Below, one piece after another: positions 1 through 10,100 of a stretch of DNA of 37,556 nucleotides (positions are counted from its first letter, which is position 1; each line of letters opens with the position of its first letter). The translations under genes and the position numbers were made by a program. Below the pieces are notes generated by a model, which was not told the DNA's origin, searched no databases, and saw nothing but the letters and a program-made list of their open reading frames with translations. The stretch spans positions 1 through 37,556 of the forward strand of contig CAIWXX010000081.1 in NCBI GenBank assembly GCA_903916735.1, written 5' to 3'. Source of the stretch: an uncultured Acidobacteriota bacterium (lineage in GTDB: Bacteria > Acidobacteriota > CAIWXX01).

Positions 1-59
1 AGTAACTCGTTTCTCGATCGGCATTATCGGGTAAGTGATGACCGGATTCCAGATAATAA

Positions 60-86
60 AATGCCGGGGAACGAATCCCCGGCATT
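60..86 (-). terminator. Rho-independent terminator after the C1A protease gene
   Basis: An 11-bp perfect inverted repeat (AATGCCGGGGA / TCCCCGGCATT) with a 5-nt loop lies about 27 nt past the stop codon of the leftward protease gene. Read on the minus strand, the stem is followed by a T-rich tract (TTTATTATC). The plus-strand side is less T-rich, so it mainly serves the minus strand. Confidence 0.8.
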
Positions 87-113
87 CCTTGTCAACGCGC
101 TTCGCCGATGATC

Positions 114-1556
114 TTATTGGCCGGTGAACGCCTTGATGCAAACACTTGCTTTCGCAGCAATGTCCACCATATCGTACCATTTTGTGCCATCTAGACTTAT
201 GAAAGTTTCGCCTTTTTTTGCATTGACTTTGCTCCATATGCCTGCCCAATTATCTTCGACCGGAATCGGGTACCCATACTTCGGAGTTGTGTATTTAATA
301 ACAACCGAGAATTTTTTTCCGGGCGTGATGTTGGCAATGGACGGCAATTTGATTGTGTGATATCCGGCTGTTGATATCGTTCCGCTGGCTTGTGCAATAA
401 GACTGCCTGTTCTTGGATTGGTAGTCGATGAGACGTTGTTGTAAAGGTAGATTTGGTAGGCAGTCTTAGGCACTGCAGCATAAGTCGATATCGCTTTGAT
501 CGGTTTCGTTGTTGAAATGGCTTTGAAAATGCTGGCACCCCATGCTGTGTATACCTTGCCGCCTTCAGCTCCGAAACTGTCAGTATCACCCAGCGGGTCG
601 TATTGATAAAACCCACTGTAATTAGTTGTTGGTGATGGTGTCACGAAAACGGAACCAACTGATAGGTTGAAATCATAGTAGGACATATAAAAGTAGCCGT
701 TGTCACCGGAGCCGGTGCCCCAGCTGTTTTTAATAAGAAAGGCACCATTACCATTCGGAGTTTTCGAAAACTTGCTTTTGCTGAAATTGTCGTCCCATCC
801 GACGCACGTGACGGCATGCCCTGCGTTCGATACTTTGGATGGGGAGTAATATGTGCTTCGGTCGGCATTCCAACATGACGAGTCCACCTGAAAGCTCACA
901 TAAACGCCACCATAGGTCATAACGGCTTGCTTTATCGTTGAATTGTCCGTCTTGCTTTTCCTATCCGGAAGCCAAATGACATCCTGGATGTGTTTCTGAA
1001 CAGAGCCGGCTCCATCGAATTCGGTGTAATATGGATATGGGTAATCCGACTCATTGTATGGGCCACTCCACCGGGCCAGGTAGGCGGTGGATTCAATAGA
1101 ATTGCCGCCGTCGCAGATTCCCCAATCCCATCCGGCATTTTTAATCAGATGATATTCGGAAAAGTCCCGTTCTTCTCCGGGCATCATATTGGATTCCATA
1201 GAACCGAATGTGGCAAAGGCCCAGCAGGAACCGCAGCCGCCCTGATCCTTGACATCTGTGAGCTTACCGTGCGTGCGCAAATCATAGGACGACGGCACAG
1301 CTTTATGCCCGTCGAAAATCCGCATTCCTCTCATGTAAGAAAAATCGATGCTTGGGGGTATTGATCCAAGCCCGTGCCCATCGGGCGTCATAAACTGGAC
1401 TTTCCCCTCTTTCAGGGCTTGCTGATACTTGATGAATTCCGGATTTGGCGGTGCTGATGAGAATTGATTTTTCTGTGCCGCAAAGCCGAGAATCGGCGAA
1501 AAAGTAATTATGCCGATCACGAGAACGGAAAGAAACAACCACACCTTCCTTGACAT
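114..1556 (-). CDS. Secreted papain-like (C1A) cysteine protease with C-terminal lectin-like domain
   Basis: This 480-residue exported endopeptidase has an N-terminal signal peptide (basic SRK, hydrophobic residues about 5-25, cleavage near residue 26-27). It then has a short propeptide-like stretch and a papain-family domain. The catalytic set is visible: Gln105 and Cys111 in QGGCGSCWAF, His247 in AGHAVTCVGWDD, and Asn277 in KNSWG. After about residue 300 comes a beta-rich region of about 170 residues, consistent with the lectin-like domain often attached to bacterial C1A proteases. The ATG is preceded by GGGGGAG at 4 nt spacing, which supports this start. It is a single gene transcribed away from the two giant envelope genes at 1870-13084 and is closed by the hairpin at 60-86. 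Function as a secreted or periplasmic protease is secure at family level; the substrate is unknown. Confidence 0.92.
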   Translation of the reverse strand: MSRKVWLFLSVLVIGIITFSPILGFAAQKNQFSSAPPNPEFIKYQQALKEGKVQFMTPDGHGLGSIPPSIDFSYMRGMRIFDGHKAVPSSYDLRTHGKLTDVKDQGGCGSCWAFATFGSMESNMMPGEERDFSEYHLIKNAGWDWGICDGGNSIESTAYLARWSGPYNESDYPYPYYTEFDGAGSVQKHIQDVIWLPDRKSKTDNSTIKQAVMTYGGVYVSFQVDSSCWNADRSTYYSPSKVSNAGHAVTCVGWDDNFSKSKFSKTPNGNGAFLIKNSWGTGSGDNGYFYMSYYDFNLSVGSVFVTPSPTTNYSGFYQYDPLGDTDSFGAEGGKVYTAWGASIFKAISTTKPIKAISTYAAVPKTAYQIYLYNNVSSTTNPRTGSLIAQASGTISTAGYHTIKLPSIANITPGKKFSVVIKYTTPKYGYPIPVEDNWAGIWSKVNAKKGETFISLDGTKWYDMVDIAAKASVCIKAFTGQ

Positions 1557-1869
1557 AGCTCCCCCTTTTTTTTAGTGAAGGTATCGTGCCGAAACCATCG
1601 TATGGATTCGAGAAGCCCTTACTCCACGCCCTTTCGGGCTCCCTTTCGCTGCCGGAGAATAATACAACCTCTTTTTCCTTGATTGCCGGTCCATCCTAAA
1701 ATATGCAAACTCCAATATTGGAATGCTATCATTCGCAGGAGGAAGAATTCAACCCTGAATTATTAAGCAGCTCATTTTCAACAATAGAGCCGGCGAACAG
1801 GATGTCGCTTTTCCGGAGCTTGTGGATGGAGTAAGCTGGTAGCAGTTCTGAATTTTCAAGGACACCAAA
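1557..1869. other. Divergent intergenic region with a 12-bp palindrome
   Basis: This is the 313-bp gap between the leftward protease gene and the rightward giant-protein pair, so it must carry both sets of start signals. It contains a perfect 12-bp palindrome, TCCAATATTGGA, at 1711-1722, a possible operator. A small GCCC-TTTC-GGGC hairpin lies at 1628-1639. No convincing -35/-10 pair was found. An AAGGA ribosome-binding site at 1858-1862 serves the gene at 1870. Confidence 0.4.
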
Positions 1870-4800
1870 ATGCAAGCAAAAGGCCACTCGTTTGTCGCCC
1901 TCTCTTTCATCTCAACATTCTGCATTTTTCACTCGGTCGTTGGGGCTGGAGGCACCGAGGCCGTTGCGCCGCCGATGACCGAGCTTGATCGGACTTCGTT
2001 CGAAGCTCAGGGCACTCATGATGCCATCCTGACCGTCCATCGATATGGCCGGTATTCACTCGCCACCAAAAGCGGCCAGGGGACATCGCTGCAAATCTAC
2101 GACCGGATGATGGGCCCCGGCGAGATCAGCGGCGCGCCGGGAAACAAAGATGGGCGGATCGATACTTATTTCGATGAGGGCAACTACCGCATTGAGTTGC
2201 GTTCACATAAAAAAGGACAGGGCGAGGTTGCACTCTCGGTCCATTCCTTCAAGGAGCTCAACCAGCCGCAAGCGCCGGTGCTCATCGAAAACAAGCTGGA
2301 ACAGGGATTGCTGGATGATTATCAGCAGATCTCTTACTGGATTGAGATCAAGGAGCGCCGGTTTGTCTACATTGAAGCAGAGGGGCGTAACCTGAGCGAT
2401 CTCCGCCTCTGGCAGGATGGGTCCTGGATGCTGGATGCCGTGCCGACCGTTCAAGCCAGAGAGAGCGCTGTGGGCCACCCTCAGACTGATTGCCTGCTCG
2501 TTGCCGATCTCACTCCCGGCTACTATCTTCTGACAGCATATGGCGGCCGGCCGAATGCCTGGGCCAAGGAAACCGATGAACATCCATTCCATCTGAGACT
2601 CGGGATTCCGGAGCTTGGTTCCGTTTCACGGCTGCAGCTCAGCCTCTCTCCTTTTGGCATGGACCGCTTCCTCGTTCCTCAGGAAGCGAATTTTTTCCTT
2701 TTACAGCTGGCGAAGAAAAAGGATTTTCGTCTCGATATTCAATACTTCAATCCGGGCGATGTCCCTGGACGAGCCCAGGCCGGCGCCGTCATCAATAAGA
2801 AATCCCAGGACCCTGAATGCGCAATCGAGACTCATAGCCCCAATCCCTACAGCCTCGTCACTGTTTCCGGAGCACCCGGAGAAGCATACATCCTGCAAGT
2901 ATTTCGAAAAGACTATGAGAGAACTTTTCGAAAAACCGGAGACTATTGGATTTCGACGATTCAATCCGGTTACATGGATGACGATATCGATGCATCAGGT
3001 ATTCTCGTGTCTTCCGAAAACACGGGATCACATGTCGAACCGCTCACAGCCGATGTTGTCCATTTGAGCGCCAACAAAGGATGGGCGCGACGTTTCAATC
3101 TCCTCGGCGTGGAGACGCTTTTTTTCTTTGTCGATGAGGCCGGTGAATATGAAATCAAGTCGACAGGAACAACTGCTCTCTACCGATTCGAACCCTTCAT
3201 GATCAATGTGCCGCAAGAATACCGGACCCCCGAATCCCAACCAAGTGGAGGAGTCTTCGATTTGGATCGTGGATATTGGGTGCTCACGATCTCGCCCGAG
3301 AACAAGGGGATTCTCGCTGTGGTCGTTCAGAAGCGCGGCGGACTCATCAAGACGCTTCTCGACAAGCTCATGTCCACGGATCTGCCTCCTCCTGAGCCCG
3401 TCAAAGGAGCCTGCCAGCTCGGCCGCGTTCATCTCGATGACCGCTTCTCATACACTCTCTACACGAATACTCAGGGCGGCAGCCAAGGGCTTATTCTGCG
3501 GCCTTACCCGCTGAAGTTGGAAGATCCATTGCCCCTGGTTCTGAAACCTGCCGAAGAGGAAAAGGTGGATTTCATTGCATCGGAGGAAAGCGAGCTCAGT
3601 GCGGCCACCATCACGACCGGCATCTCTTTCACATCGACGCTAGACGGGAACCCCTGTGGATCCTCCTGCCTGGTCTCTGCCGGTGAACATTCCATCGTGG
3701 TCCGTAATGATTCCCCGCGGACGCAAATTTTTTCACTGAAGATGACTTCAATTCGCATTCTCTCGAACAGCAAACCAGCGTATCTCACAAGCGGCGTCCT
3801 CGAGAATTTTCCAAAATTCCCCGTGATGACCGAAAAAACGCCGCTGTTCGGCGACTACGGTTATAACGAAAAGAAGACTTTCTTACTGACCGTTGCTTCC
3901 CCGGCTCTTTATCGGATCGAAACCAGTGGATTGCTGAAGACGGCCTGTGTCGTGCGAACGCGCACGAGAACGAAACTGTTCTCGGCTGAAGCCAACGGAG
4001 TCGGACGCAATGCGCTCATTCAGCAATTCCTGAAGGATGGTGAATATCAGGTCACGGTTGAACCCCTCGATCGTTCGGCGGGGCATGCCGGCATCCAGTT
4101 GATGCGCACCAGTGTCCTGGAAGGCGGCGCTCTCACTCTTGGGAAAGATGCCAAGGAAGATGTGCCGGCGGGCTCGGCCGTTCGCTACTCGTTCCATATT
4201 CCTGAGGCGGGTCGCTACAAACTCACGACCTTTGGCATCGATAAGAAATTTCGCTGCCGCATCGAGGATGCCGACGGCTGGCCGTTGAGGGATCCAAGCG
4301 GTGATGCCGATCTGACATGGGACTTTCAATCAGGCGATTTTCATTACATGACTCTGCCGCTCGATGTCGACAGCCTGCGCGTGGCACATGTGCAGCTAGT
4401 GAAACAGGAGCGGACGGCTGAAGGAAAAGGCCCTCATCAGTTGTTCCTCAATCAGGCACTCGGCAATGTGTGGCGCGAGAGCCCGGATAGAGCGCGCGAT
4501 CTCTATGACCTGAATATTCCAGCCGATATCGATGCGACTCTGACGCTGGGCAATGATCAGATGCAGGCTTTCATCAAACGGAAAGATGGCACCGGATTCA
4601 GCGTCGTTGATACCGCAGCACCGGGCCAGGCATGGTCCGGGGCGCTGGGCGCTGGAGATTATCGGATTGAAGCCGAGTGCAGCCGTCCGAACGATTACCT
4701 GTCCTACTCGATCAAGCTCGACTCAAAGCAGCTTGTGGATGGCACTCATAAGCAGATCAGCGTGCCGGGCTCTGTGGATGTGAGAGTTGGGAAAACCGGC

Positions 4801-7143
4801 ATTGTCGAAATGGCTTCAACCGGGCCTCTTGATGTGCGCGCCACTCTCTCATCCGACGCCGGCATCATCGATGCGAATGACGATTCCTTCAATGATTGGA
4901 ATTTCAGAATCGCCCGAAAGCTGGAAGCGGGATGGTATCATCTGCAAATTGATCCGGTTGGAAAATCCGAAGGCAGGACAACAGTCATGCTGAGCATGCC
5001 GGAGGAAGTCGAGAAAGAAGCCGTCACACTGCCGATCGATATGACTTTGGATCTGCAGGGTAAGATCAATGTTTTGCCTGTTGCGGGAAACCCCGGGATC
5101 ATGTCCATCAAAGCCGGCGGCGGATCCTTTGTCGGTTGTATTCTCGAACGCGTCGACGGCGATGCTCGAAAACTTATCTGGCAGCAAAACGGAAAGACCT
5201 GCGAAGTGTCGATACCTTTGGATCAATCCGGCAAGTATCAGCTTCGTCTCTGGTCGGCGGATCATCAGAGTGAAAACGTGAGGTTGCAGGCAAGCAGTGA
5301 AAGCCCTGCTGTGCAGCCGGCCGACGATTTTTCCAGGCCGACAATGTTGCGACCTGCTTTGATGAACGGATCCTACTCCACGATTCGTCTCATAAGGAAC
5401 GCGACAGCCGGGACATTCAAAATTCGGCCGTCAGAAGGCTTCTCATATTCAACAGGCACAGATCAGCCTCTCGTGCCGGCGACTTCGGATCTGGTGGCCC
5501 TTCCTTCAGGCCTGATGGCTGTCCGCTGGGAGTGCAAAGGCGCGCAGGAATTACGAGTTCAGGCAAGCCGGTACACGTTACAAAAAGATGAAAGATACGA
5601 AACATCTGTTGTTCGCAGCCAACCACAATGGGTCGATGTCATCAATGATGCAAAAGGCTCGACGCTCATTGATGCCCGCGTTGTTCAGGGATTGCCCGCT
5701 TGCGCCTTGATATCGGAAAATGAAAATCCATTTCTTTCGAGCTCGTTCGCGAGGATAGGCGATATCTGCATGACTATCGCTCCGCCGGGAGTTGCGCACA
5801 CGAAAGTTGTTATCTGGAATGCAGATCCGGATGCGCCTGCATCCAGCACTTTCAACGCTGGTGTGCAATGTTTTGCTAAAAGCGCTGAAACCATGCTGCC
5901 TTACGGCCGCACAAACGGGAGCGTCGATGCATCGAAAGAAGTGACCTGGACTCTTCCATCGGAACCCAAGCAGATCGACGTGGCTCTCGACCGAGGCATG
6001 GTCGCATATGTGTGGGATGGGCTGCAGGTTGTGGATATGGCATTCGCAGGTGAGTCTCCTTATCACCATACATTCATGACCGGCGCGACACACCTCACTT
6101 TCCTGGCGCGCGCGCCCGGCCTTTTCGAAATCGATATGCTGAAGAGGGAAGTGCCGGCGCCTCCGCTTCTTCTCGCAGATGAAAGCCTTTATGAACTGAC
6201 CGAGGCATCTCCCGGCATGATTCTCATGACAATTCCGCGGAAACTATCGCCATCGACGGTGCTGTGGATCGCAGGGGATGGGATCGAATCCTGTGCATGG
6301 ACCGATGAAATCGGCATTGTTCATGAAGGCAGCCGGCTGGAAGTCGGAGGGCACAGCGGCAAGGTGATTGTGAAACATACCGGCGGCTTTGTGAAAATCT
6401 GGACCGGGCTTGGGAGTCGAGAGATGCAGGCGAGGTGGGGAAAGATTGACGAAGGGCCGCTCCGCCAGATCAATCCGCAGTCGGTTGTCCCGCTGGCAGG
6501 AAACGTCCAATGGTACGGTGTGATTCTGACATCTCCGTCCGTCATTCACTGTGCGACCAGCCGGCCGGCTGTTGTCGGCATCAGCAGGAAGATCGCCGGC
6601 TCGCTGCCGCAGGCTATCGATGCGCACTTTTCGGCGCAGCCTGATGGAGATGCATTTCTCAAGGTCGCCGAAGGCCTGCCTGCAGCTTCGCTCGATTTCT
6701 TCCTCGAACCAGGCAACTACATCGTCGGCGTACGCGCACCTAAAGGCGAGACCCTGACAGGAACGGCTGAGTATTCTCACACGCCGGTGATACCGATCTC
6801 GAAGTTGTTCGGCCCGGAAACACTCATCAGAGGCGGCGAGTCAATGACCTTCTCTTTCACCCTCGCTCAGCACGGCAACATCGGCATCGGGCTGAAGAGT
6901 GAAGGCGAGGCGTTGAGTTGCGAGTTGCTGAGCCGCGATGAAAAAGCGATCGGCAAAGGCATCCAGCAATTCGTGGAACTCGATGCCGGGACGTATCTGA
7001 TGCGTGTCGCACTGTCCGCCGGCGAGGAGCCACAGAGATTCACACCGGTTGTCGTCGGTATCGAGCCGCCGGGAATGGGGCCGCCCGAGGATTATCTGCA
7101 CGATTTCCTGCAAAAAATCGATCAGGCTGAGGGAGGTCATTAA
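1870..7143 (+). CDS. Giant exported protein of tandem beta-sandwich-like units, partner of the macroglobulin
   Basis: This 1757-residue protein has an N-terminal signal peptide (hydrophobic to about residue 25, cleavage near VVGA) and no later membrane segment, so it is periplasmic or secreted. I do not recognise a named full-length family. The body repeats a strand pattern G-x-[YFW]-x-[LIV]-x-[VIL] at the end of about ten units, for example GNYRIELRS, GYYLLTAYG, GYWVLTISP, GEYQVTVEP, GDYRIEAEC, GWYHLQIDP, GKYQLRLWS, GNYIVGVRA and GTYLMRVAL. The first unit (residues about 45-125, with DGRIDTYFDEGNYRIEL) resembles the bacterial pre-peptidase C-terminal (PPC) beta-sandwich. No catalytic motif is visible. 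AAGGA lies 7 nt before the ATG. The stop codon is separated by one base from the macroglobulin ATG, so the two are surely an operon and probably translationally coupled. A role as scaffold, ligand-binding partner or presenter for the macroglobulin is inference only. Confidence 0.85.
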   Translation: MQAKGHSFVALSFISTFCIFHSVVGAGGTEAVAPPMTELDRTSFEAQGTHDAILTVHRYGRYSLATKSGQGTSLQIYDRMMGPGEISGAPGNKDGRIDTYFDEGNYRIELRSHKKGQGEVALSVHSFKELNQPQAPVLIENKLEQGLLDDYQQISYWIEIKERRFVYIEAEGRNLSDLRLWQDGSWMLDAVPTVQARESAVGHPQTDCLLVADLTPGYYLLTAYGGRPNAWAKETDEHPFHLRLGIPELGSVSRLQLSLSPFGMDRFLVPQEANFFLLQLAKKKDFRLDIQYFNPGDVPGRAQAGAVINKKSQDPECAIETHSPNPYSLVTVSGAPGEAYILQVFRKDYERTFRKTGDYWISTIQSGYMDDDIDASGILVSSENTGSHVEPLTADVVHLSANKGWARRFNLLGVETLFFFVDEAGEYEIKSTGTTALYRFEPFMINVPQEYRTPESQPSGGVFDLDRGYWVLTISPENKGILAVVVQKRGGLIKTLLDKLMSTDLPPPEPVKGACQLGRVHLDDRFSYTLYTNTQGGSQGLILRPYPLKLEDPLPLVLKPAEEEKVDFIASEESELSAATITTGISFTSTLDGNPCGSSCLVSAGEHSIVVRNDSPRTQIFSLKMTSIRILSNSKPAYLTSGVLENFPKFPVMTEKTPLFGDYGYNEKKTFLLTVASPALYRIETSGLLKTACVVRTRTRTKLFSAEANGVGRNALIQQFLKDGEYQVTVEPLDRSAGHAGIQLMRTSVLEGGALTLGKDAKEDVPAGSAVRYSFHIPEAGRYKLTTFGIDKKFRCRIEDADGWPLRDPSGDADLTWDFQSGDFHYMTLPLDVDSLRVAHVQLVKQERTAEGKGPHQLFLNQALGNVWRESPDRARDLYDLNIPADIDATLTLGNDQMQAFIKRKDGTGFSVVDTAAPGQAWSGALGAGDYRIEAECSRPNDYLSYSIKLDSKQLVDGTHKQISVPGSVDVRVGKTGIVEMASTGPLDVRATLSSDAGIIDANDDSFNDWNFRIARKLEAGWYHLQIDPVGKSEGRTTVMLSMPEEVEKEAVTLPIDMTLDLQGKINVLPVAGNPGIMSIKAGGGSFVGCILERVDGDARKLIWQQNGKTCEVSIPLDQSGKYQLRLWSADHQSENVRLQASSESPAVQPADDFSRPTMLRPALMNGSYSTIRLIRNATAGTFKIRPSEGFSYSTGTDQPLVPATSDLVALPSGLMAVRWECKGAQELRVQASRYTLQKDERYETSVVRSQPQWVDVINDAKGSTLIDARVVQGLPACALISENENPFLSSSFARIGDICMTIAPPGVAHTKVVIWNADPDAPASSTFNAGVQCFAKSAETMLPYGRTNGSVDASKEVTWTLPSEPKQIDVALDRGMVAYVWDGLQVVDMAFAGESPYHHTFMTGATHLTFLARAPGLFEIDMLKREVPAPPLLLADESLYELTEASPGMILMTIPRKLSPSTVLWIAGDGIESCAWTDEIGIVHEGSRLEVGGHSGKVIVKHTGGFVKIWTGLGSREMQARWGKIDEGPLRQINPQSVVPLAGNVQWYGVILTSPSVIHCATSRPAVVGISRKIAGSLPQAIDAHFSAQPDGDAFLKVAEGLPAASLDFFLEPGNYIVGVRAPKGETLTGTAEYSHTPVIPISKLFGPETLIRGGESMTFSFTLAQHGNIGIGLKSEGEALSCELLSRDEKAIGKGIQQFVELDAGTYLMRVALSAGEEPQRFTPVVVGIEPPGMGPPEDYLHDFLQKIDQAEGGH

Positions 7144-7144
7144 T

Positions 7145-10100
7145 ATGAAAAAAATTGCTCTCGTCATCCCATTCATCGTGTCCTGCTGTTTGATCGCCTC
7201 GGCTGAAACTCCCCAGGCAGGAGGCAAGATCAGGATCGTCCCCGAGAGTTTCGTGCGGGGGTACGACCCAGTCACAATTTTCTTCCCGAATGCGACAGGG
7301 CCGGCGGCCGCCGGTCCCGAGGATCATCCTGAAAAATATCTTCGCAGCGAGCCCGCTCAGCCCGGCGAATTCCGCTGGATCGATGCTCGCACGCTGATCT
7401 TCAAGCCGACCATTCCTTGGCCGCCGTTGGAAAGATTCAGGTGGAGTGTCGGCGAGTACCACAAGACACTCACGACGATGATGATCCCGCCGACGACCTT
7501 GTCGCCGGCCGACGGCGCAAACGAACTGGATCCTGTGCAAGAGGTCGTTCTGACTTTTCGGGAGCCGGTCACGAAACTCGATTCGATGGTCGGTTTTGAA
7601 ATCCGGCCGCTCCCGGGTATCGACAAGCGTGGCCCGCGCCGGCTGACGTCGGATGACTTTCTCATTAAACCCCTCGAGCGTGCGTCGGCCAAAGATCCGG
7701 TTAGCTATGTCTTCAGATTCAAGAAACCAATCGAAGACGGCGTGAGAGTGTTGATCCATATCAGGCTTTCATTGGACGACTCCTCCGATTCGCTGGCCGA
7801 GTACTCCTTCTCGACGAAGCAGCCATTTCGAGTTCTCTCGGCTGGCTGCACCAGCGGTACAACACAAGAGGTACAACGGCCTTGGCAACAGCAGGAGCAG
7901 CCGGAAGAATCCACAACCGCCGATGAGGAATCCACAAATGAAGAAGGCAGCGAAGAGACGGAAGGCGAAGTGACGGAGGATGCGCAACAAGAAGAGCCGC
8001 AGGCCGAGGAGTCGGCGACGCCATCCTATGAGTCGCAGAATCTGCTTCCCTTGACAATCAGTGGATCAAGATACAGCCGCGAGCAAGCGGTCAACGGCGG
8101 GACGGGAACTCCGAAGATTGCCGTTCTCTTTTCATCAGAACCTGAAGCACTCAGCCTTTCGGCCGTCAAATCGCTCATCCGTTTTACGCCGTCGATTCGA
8201 GATATGTCGTTCACGCAAGCCGGGCCGTTCCTCTATATCACCGGCAAGGTTGAAAAGGACACTGTCTATGCCGCGACAATTCAGCCATCGCCGATCAAAG
8301 ATCTCCACGGCCGGGTTCTGAAAATGACCGGCATCTCGGAATTCCACATTTACTTTCCACATCAGGAGCCCTTTCTGCGATGGTCTCAAAGCGCAGGAAT
8401 TGTCGAACGCTTTGGCCCGCAGATGTTCCCAATGTCGGGGCGAGGTGAATCCAAGGTGGACTTGCGCATCTATCGAGTCGATCCGCTGGATCGGAATTTC
8501 TGGCCGTTCCCGGCGAGCCCGGTGAGCGTGAAGGAGTCGGATCGCCCGCCGGGCCCCGGTGAGGAGCCTCCGTCCGCGGACACTCTTCAGAACTATATCG
8601 ATGCCGATCAACTGGCAGTGCGGCTGAAGCTGCTGGGCTCGCCGCCTGTTTCGAAAATCGTGGCGCTTCCGCTGCGCAAGGAAGGAAGCTCAACCGACTT
8701 CGGATTAGCGCTCAAGGAGCACCTCCGGGCCATCGCCGGTCCGGATGCACCGGGCACATACCTTGTCGGTGTCCGCCGCCTCGGAGAAGAATCCGAGCGA
8801 CAGTATGTTCGCCTTCAAGTGACGGATTTGTGCCTGTCCACGGTGGAAGAAGAGCGCTCAATTGAGTTCCTGGTAACATCGCTGAAAACCGGCAAGCCGA
8901 TTCCGGGTGCAAAGGTCCTGGTTGAGGGCATCCCTGCGAATCAGGACGGCACGGCCTATGCCGCCATCATTTCAGGAATAACGGATGCACGCGGATTGTT
9001 CCGGTGGGAACACCGCGAGAAAGCCGAAGTTGACTTGCGCCGCATCGTCGTTAGAAACGGCGATGACGCGCTCGTCCTTCAACCCAACGATCCACCCTAT
9101 TCCTTCTCGAACAACCACTGGTATGGCCCAAGCGGCATCTGGCTGAACTGGATCAACAGCGATCCGTATGTCGATCCCGAAGCATCCATGCTGATGTGCC
9201 ACATCTTGACGGAAAGGCCCGTTTACAGGCCCGAGGAGGAGGTTCACATCAAGGGATACTTGCGGATGCGTGAGAAGGGTCGCCTCAAACTCCCGCCGGC
9301 AAGCAACTACGAACTCCTCATCACGGCGCCGGGCGAGGGCGAGAAGGTCTGGAATTTCCCGGTGACACTGACGAGCGAAGGCAGCTTCTATTACAAATTC
9401 CAGGACAAGGATCTGCCGACCGGAGAATACACGGCCACGCTACGCGACATCGATTCACAGGTGACATATGGGCATGTGGACTGGAAAATGGAGGCATACA
9501 AGATCCCGCGTTTCGAAGTCAATATTCACGGCCCGGATCGAGTTCCGATGGATCGTGAATTCACGATGTCGATGACGGCGGATTATTATGCGGGAGGCCG
9601 CGTCGTCGGCCAGCCCGTGCTCTGGCGCGTAACGCAATTTCCATATGCCTACGTTCCTGAAAAGCGTGAAGGTTTCGTTTTCTCTTCCGATGAACGGTTC
9701 AGCCGACCGAGCCGGTTCAGTGGAAGCGGAGCTATCGAGAAGAGCGACAAGACGGATGATTCCGGCGCGTCGAAAATTGCAGTTAACCCCGCTCTTGAGA
9801 TCGATGGAAAGCCGCGACAGTATGTTTTCGAAGTGACGGTGACCGGCGCCGACGAACAGACCGTGTCGGCAACGCGGTCTGTCATCGGACTGCCGTCATT
9901 TGTGCTCGGGCTGCAAGTCGACAGGTTCCTCAAGAAGACGACGACAATCACGCCGAAAATCATCGCGATCGATGTGAATAACAAGTTGTTGGCGGGGCAG
10001 GATGTCGCGGTGCGGCTGCTGGCGCGTGAATGGCATTCGCATCTGCGAGAGACGGATTTCGCCGAGGGGCAGGCCAAATATGAAACGGATATGGTGGATC

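Noticed and set aside
1-34. Possible last ten codons of a rightward gene (ending ...GIIG, TAA at 32-34)
   Set aside because: Too short to support; other frames are equally plausible and nothing is recognisable.
7004-7144. A 47-codon N-terminal extension of the macroglobulin gene
   Set aside because: It lies inside the preceding gene, encodes a basic non-signal sequence, and the internal ATG has a good ribosome-binding site and signal peptide.
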